DNA of 64,000 nt. Source: Neocallimastix lanati (nom. inval.). Taxonomy: Eukaryota > Neocallimastigomycota > Neocallimastigomycetes > Neocallimastigales > Neocallimastigaceae. How positions within the stretch are numbered: position 1 is the first letter of the stretch; each line of letters begins with the position of its first letter. Location of the stretch: assembly GCA_016946835.1 (NCBI GenBank), contig JACVTC010000063.1, positions 874,001-938,000 of the forward strand, written 5' to 3'. Position numbers and translations under genes: made by a program. The notes beneath the pieces were generated by a model that saw only the letters and a list, made by a program, of their open reading frames with translations, did not search any database and had not been told where the DNA came from. Of this stretch, positions 59,159-64,000 are shown piece after piece.

Positions 59159-61640
59159 TGCTCCATCTAAGCTATCATATCAAAAATTTCCTCAATGTTT
59201 GGTAAAGAGTAAGAATCCTTCTCAGTTGCTTCATTAACTTTCCTATAGTCAATACACAGGCGCCATTTACCATTTTCTTTTTAGGCACAAGTACTACTGG
59301 TGATGACCATTCTGAACATGAAGGTTCAATTAATCGTTTATATATGTTTTTTGGTTTAATTCTTCTTTTAAGATATCTGTTTTTAATTTACGAAGACGAT
59401 AAAATTTTTTGTTGAATAGGTTTAACTCCTTCCTTAAGAATAATTTTGTGTGGTGATAAATCTGAAGATGTTAATTCTTCAGAAGAAGTTGCAATTATAT
59501 AATCAATATGTTCTTCAAGTAATTTAGTAATAGCTTCTCTATAATTTAAATTAATTGTACTTTGAAAAACTGTGTCATATCTATATATTTTATGGGTGGT
59601 AATCCTTCAATTGTTTTCAATTGTTGCTTAGCTTCTTGATGATTCAATGCCTTGATTACACACAATATTTTTTTTCTTCGTCATCATATTCATTATTTAT
59701 TGGTGTAATTTCATCAATTAAACCTTGATCATCATTAAATCGACAAGGACTATATCTAATTGGATGTATAAATAACTGGTTATCAATTTGAGTTTTGAGA
59801 TTGATTAATTATATCATAGAATGGATCCTCCTTGTCTATAATTCTACACGTAACAAGTAGTTCTAGTTCATTAATTTTTACGGGAACTTTGATTAACACA
59901 TCTTCTGAGTAATCATCATTCATCGTTGCTAAAACGTATTCGTCCTGCACTAACTCCTATAGGCTCATTCTGATAAGGTAGTTTTTCTAAAAATTGTTTT
60001 ATGATATATAAGCAATATTTTTACTACATGAATCTATTAAAGCCTTACCACGAACTCCATCTACCATTACATCAACCATAGCAATATCATCTTCTTGTGG
60101 TTCATGATGTTTACTTTTATATGTAATGATCTATATTGTTCGTTATTATTGTAGTAGCACACATATTATCCACTGCACCTTGAAATTTTAGTATTATTCT
60201 TTTCTAATTTAAGTCCTTGAGATACTTGAGACCGTATCTTTGGAGCAACGCCCAAATGATTGTCCAAATGTAAAAATATTGCAATTACTGGAGTTTAAAT
60301 CTTTTAGCACGTCATAACTATCACAATCAGTTTGCATTTTTATTCTTCTTTGGAATTCCAGTTGGCTTAATTTCATTTGACTTTTTCTGATGATTTTTCT
60401 TGAATCAATTTATTTAAACGTTTGTTTAGAATTATTCCTTTCTTGAGAAGTTTCTTCCTTAATAATATTTACATTACTATTTTTTTTTATTATTTTCCAC
60501 AGAAGTAGTAGTACTAGCTCTTTCCTTATCTCTTAGCTCTTTCTCAATTCTCTTTTCTTTCTCTATTCTGGGTTGAGCCATAATCGAAGGATGTAGTTGA
60601 GTTGTTGGCTTTTTGACTGGTCGTGTCTAATTTTTATGAGTTTCGAATATAAGTTTTAACTTTTTCGTCAGTTTCTGTGACTAATTTCCTATAATTGTTT
60701 CCATCAATGAAGTATTCTACTCCATCTATTTTTTTGTAAATTTTTCGTTAATGAATTCTTTAATAACTTTGGATAGCATATCGTTTTCTTTATTATTACT
60801 AATTTTGGTTGCTAATACTTTCTTTTCTTCAAGATTCTTCATTCTCGATAAGGCATCAGCAACAACATTCTTTTTCTCTTGTTCGTAACGAATGTCAACT
60901 TTTAACATACTAGCCGTGAGGCACCATCTAGTTTGTCGAGCATTGTTGGGTTCCTTATTTTTAAATAGTCCAAGTAAGGGTTTGTGATCAGTGTCGACGA
61001 TAGTTATAAACGGACTTCCCATGATATATGGTTTAAGCTTGGTGATGCAATAATATAATGCGGTTCCTTCTAAGTCTGTTATGCCATAATTCTTTTCAGC
61101 TTTAGTAAGACTTCGACTTACAAAGTGCACTGGATGTTCTACATCATTGGAGTAGTAGTACTCCACCAATTCCTTTCGTACGAAGCATCTGTTCGAATGA
61201 TAAATTCTTTCTCAAAATCTGGATACTTAATTAAGAATTGACGCATTAATCAAATTTTTCCTTAAGTAGATTAAATCTTTTCTGATGTTGTTCGTTCCAT
61301 TCATAGGTAACTCCCATTCTAAGCAACTTACAGATAGGAGCAGTTATTTGAGCATAATTCGGAATGAAATCGCGATAATATCCCACTGAACCTAAGAATG
61401 AGCGAAGTTCATGAACGTCAGAAGGAGCTTTCTAATTCTTAATAGCTTCTACCTTACCCTCAATTCCTCAATTGGTTTTAGTCCTTCAGTGGTCACTCTA
61501 TGACCAAGAACATCTACTTCGGTTTGCATAAAGTGGCATTTTTCAATGTTAATTTTTAGGTCATTTTCCTTGAAGATTTCTAATACTTGTTTAATGTGTT
61601 CAATGTTTTGAATTCTCAACTAATTCTTTTATTTCAGAAG
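57841..61640 (-). pseudogene. Scrambled gypsy family 2 remnants
   Basis: From right to left on the minus strand there are two fragments. First, a C-terminal RT and RNase H block (61630-60640, with HPVHFVSRSLTKAEK and VVADALSRM). Second, gag-derived sequence followed by protease (near 60100-60000, DIAMVDVMVDGV), the RT N-terminal half (about 59480-58950, ending VTGAPATFQRK), and then directly the integrase (58930-57930, with HAHSIGHERLL-like zinc finger, TTDNGAQF and GPLKVI). The purine tract and LTR start follow at 57915-57841, with the conserved GTAAAGAAT inverted repeat. Many stops and frameshifts are present. A poly-T of about 57 bp sits in the RT at 59101-59157. It is related to the element at 8-11.5 kb. 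Confidence 0.85.
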
Positions 61641-61929
<289 letters not shown>

Positions 61930-62430
61930 TCTTGTTAGAATTTTTTTAAGGGCTCGGTCAATTTGAAGAACCGGTCACTCAATCAGCTTTGAATTATTTT
62001 CATAAGCTTTCAGATGATGATACAATTAATGGATTATAACGCATAGTAAAACCGAGTTAAATGTCTTTGAACTTTATTTAAAACCAGAAATTTATGAAGA
62101 AAATTCAAGAGAAAGAATTTTAAGTCGGTTTTAAATATACAAATTTAAAATCATGTCGTATTGGATGTTGTCTAAGATGGTTTTAATTTACGATTTTAAC
62201 TTTATTCCTATACCATTTATGATGTTAGAATTCATATCCTATCATCATACTCCAAACTATTAAAAAAGTATTTAAAAGAATCTATTAATTTCTTTAAAAA
62301 AATAGGATTCTTCATTTGATTTTGAGCATATTTACATTGAATTTAAACTACCTTCTTAAGAAATATTAGACTGGTTAGATCATAATGATATAGATTATAT
62401 TATAGAAGAGGATATGTTTTATGTTTTTAT
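61930..62430 (+). pseudogene. Decayed coding region of unknown identity
   Basis: Stretches in changing plus-strand frames look protein-coding: EEPVTQSALNYFHKLSDDD, NVFELYLKPEIYEENSRERI, and LDWLDHNDIDYIIEEDMFY. They are separated by stops and frameshifts. Composition and codon use differ from the spacer around it. I do not recognise a family; gag of a retroelement is possible. Confidence 0.4.
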
Positions 62431-62639
62431 TAAAAAAAAAAAAAAAAAAAAAAAAATTATCCTAAAGAAAAAATTAAAACTTAGAAAATGATGATGATGA
62501 TAACCACAAATCAATGGTTTTATAGCATTATTTGTTTTGAACTGGAACAAGTCATCATGAATTGGGATACCTTGAGAGGTTTAAATTAGTAAATAATATT
62601 CATAATGGCGTCCTATTGGTTTACATTATTACAGTTTGG

Positions 62640-62642
62640 AGC

Positions 62643-62688
<46 letters not shown>

Positions 62689-62728
62689 ATTCTTCACTTA
62701 AATTTAAATGCCTAATAATATTGGCTTC

Positions 62729-62762
<34 letters not shown>
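62640..62762. repeat. Paired long poly-A tracts
   Basis: Two A runs (about 62645-62686 and 62730-62761) about 40 bp apart. They may be poly-A tails of retroposed sequences or simple slippage. Confidence 0.6.
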
Positions 62763-62764
<2 letters not shown>

Positions 62765-62903
62765 CTTTAATACGATAAGTTTTAGCAGTGTTTGAAATAA
62801 GAAACTTCAACTTAGTCTTTTAGCTAAAGTAGTTTTTTTTTTTTTTTTTTGAGACATGTCATTTTTTTTAAATAATACTCCAAACTATTAGAATAAAATC
62901 AAA

Positions 62904-62917
62904 TGAGACTCTTAATC
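62904..62917 (-). promoter_or_regulatory. Third tRNA-Lys half primer-site remnant
   Basis: TGAGACTCTTAATC lies directly before TGGATATATG, an LTR-like TG start. It repeats the primer-site layout of the copia element on the minus strand. Confidence 0.5.
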
Positions 62918-63911
62918 TGGATATATGTTGTTTATTTATTTATTTAATATAATACAATACGAAAAGTATTTATGGTTAATAAGACGATTAAGTGGATAGA
63001 ACATTCATGATATTCTATATATCGAATGAATATCACGTGAATTCATTTGTTACATCTATACATCTATACCTCTATCATGTTATACAAAAATTTTTAAAAT
63101 GATAATAAAGTATTAAATTTAAAATGATAATAAAGTATTAAACGATAGGGTTATAGTATAATTATTAAGTAGTAATTAATCATTATTATTCATTATTATT
63201 ATTATAATTATTGTCAATATATGTAAATATTCAATAAAAATAAATCATGTAATATTTCATGTAATAATAAAATTTATACAATATTTATACAATATTTTGT
63301 ATAGATAGCTAATATAAAATGTATATAAATAAATCAATGTAAAATCGTATGACGTCATAAGATAAACAGCACATTAATATATATTAATGTGCTGTATTCT
63401 CTTTTAATATAAATAAATAATGACAATAAATTATCTCATTAACATTTGCATGTTACAACCGATCGAATAATAATTATTATATAATTATTATGCACAATTA
63501 TTTTATTTTATTATATTTATTTTTTTATTAATAAATAAATAAATAAATAAATATATTAATATTAATTAATAAATTTAATACATTCAATGATGACTTCTTT
63601 TATTGTTCTTTTTTTAGTATAATATAACATTTTAATGCATAAAAATAAAATAAAATTAAATAAAAAATATATATATCTATATATATATCTATATATTTTG
63701 TACATATAATATATATATTCATTATATATTTCCATAAATTAAAATTTTTTTTTTCACCCAATTAAATATCATTTGTTATATGTTATATTTATTATGATAT
63801 AATAAAAGTATATTTTAGAACTATTAATAATATATTCTCTTTTTTATTAAAATATATATCATATTTAAAAAAAAAATTCTATTAAATATTATATAGAATA
63901 AATAAAAATTT

Positions 63912-63959
<48 letters not shown>

Positions 63960-64000
63960 TTAAATTGAATAATATTATTTAATTAATTAAACATTTGTTA
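62918..64000. other. Right-hand spacer with palindromes
   Basis: Its left part may be a copia-type LTR starting at 62918, though no end was defined. 63348-63357 is the palindrome ATGACGTCAT (CRE/ATF type). 63366-63395 is a perfect 30-bp palindrome. TTTA repeats lie near the right edge. No gene was recognised. Confidence 0.5.

Noticed and set aside
62562-62795. 77-residue frame with poly-Lys
   Set aside because: It reads through two poly-A tracts and has no recognisable domain.

Overview
This window is extremely AT-rich eukaryotic DNA. It has long homopolymers, many AAT/ATT microsatellites, short AT-rich introns with GTAAGT-like donors and poly-Asn tracts. It also carries Ty3/gypsy and Ty1/copia retrotransposons, a Rab GTPase, secreted or membrane lipases/esterases, and two class C GPCR-like receptors with beta-helix ectodomains. 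The best fit is an anaerobic gut fungus (Neocallimastigomycota). A dictyostelid is the main alternative and is less likely because an almost complete copia element is present. The assignment is inferred from composition and gene content only.

Layout. 1-4545 (minus): an uninterrupted gypsy gag-pol ORF that runs off the left edge, preceded by a leader with a 36-bp tandem array. 5229-5740: a solo LTR. 5.9-7.6 kb: islands of higher complexity, one with a tRNA-like T-arm. 7.9-11.6 kb (plus): a second gypsy family with a decayed gag/protease and a long open pol. Its presumed 3' LTR at 11.5-20.1 kb is split by a copia element (11861-19588, 5-bp target duplication), whose RNase H is in turn split by another solo LTR (12579-13349). 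21838-25704 (minus): intronless multi-TM lipase. 26.3-29.1 kb: a TIR element with a 9-bp target duplication, an old dispersed repeat and two structured islands, one ending a tRNA-like half with CCA. 30508-31844 (minus): a four-exon secreted esterase. 32975-39502 (minus): a 21-exon class C GPCR-like gene. 39.5-46.6 kb: AT-rich spacer with decayed retroelements and hairpins. 46636-47837 (plus): a six-exon Rab8/Sec4-type GTPase. 49631-55535 (minus): a second, 10-exon GPCR-like paralogue. 57.8-62.9 kb: a scrambled gypsy graveyard, then spacer.

Spliced models were built by hand from splice sites and phase. The esterase, the Rab and the second GPCR close exactly in frame. The first GPCR closes only if one homopolymer is one base longer.

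Most unusual signals: (1) arrays of short hairpins with compensatory base changes in the leaders of two unrelated retrotransposons; (2) a copia primer site complementary over about 34 nt to the 5' half of tRNA-Lys(CUU), recurring at two other loci; (3) precise nested insertions with target duplications; (4) tandem beta-helix/EGF/7TM receptors with microexons and satellite-filled introns.
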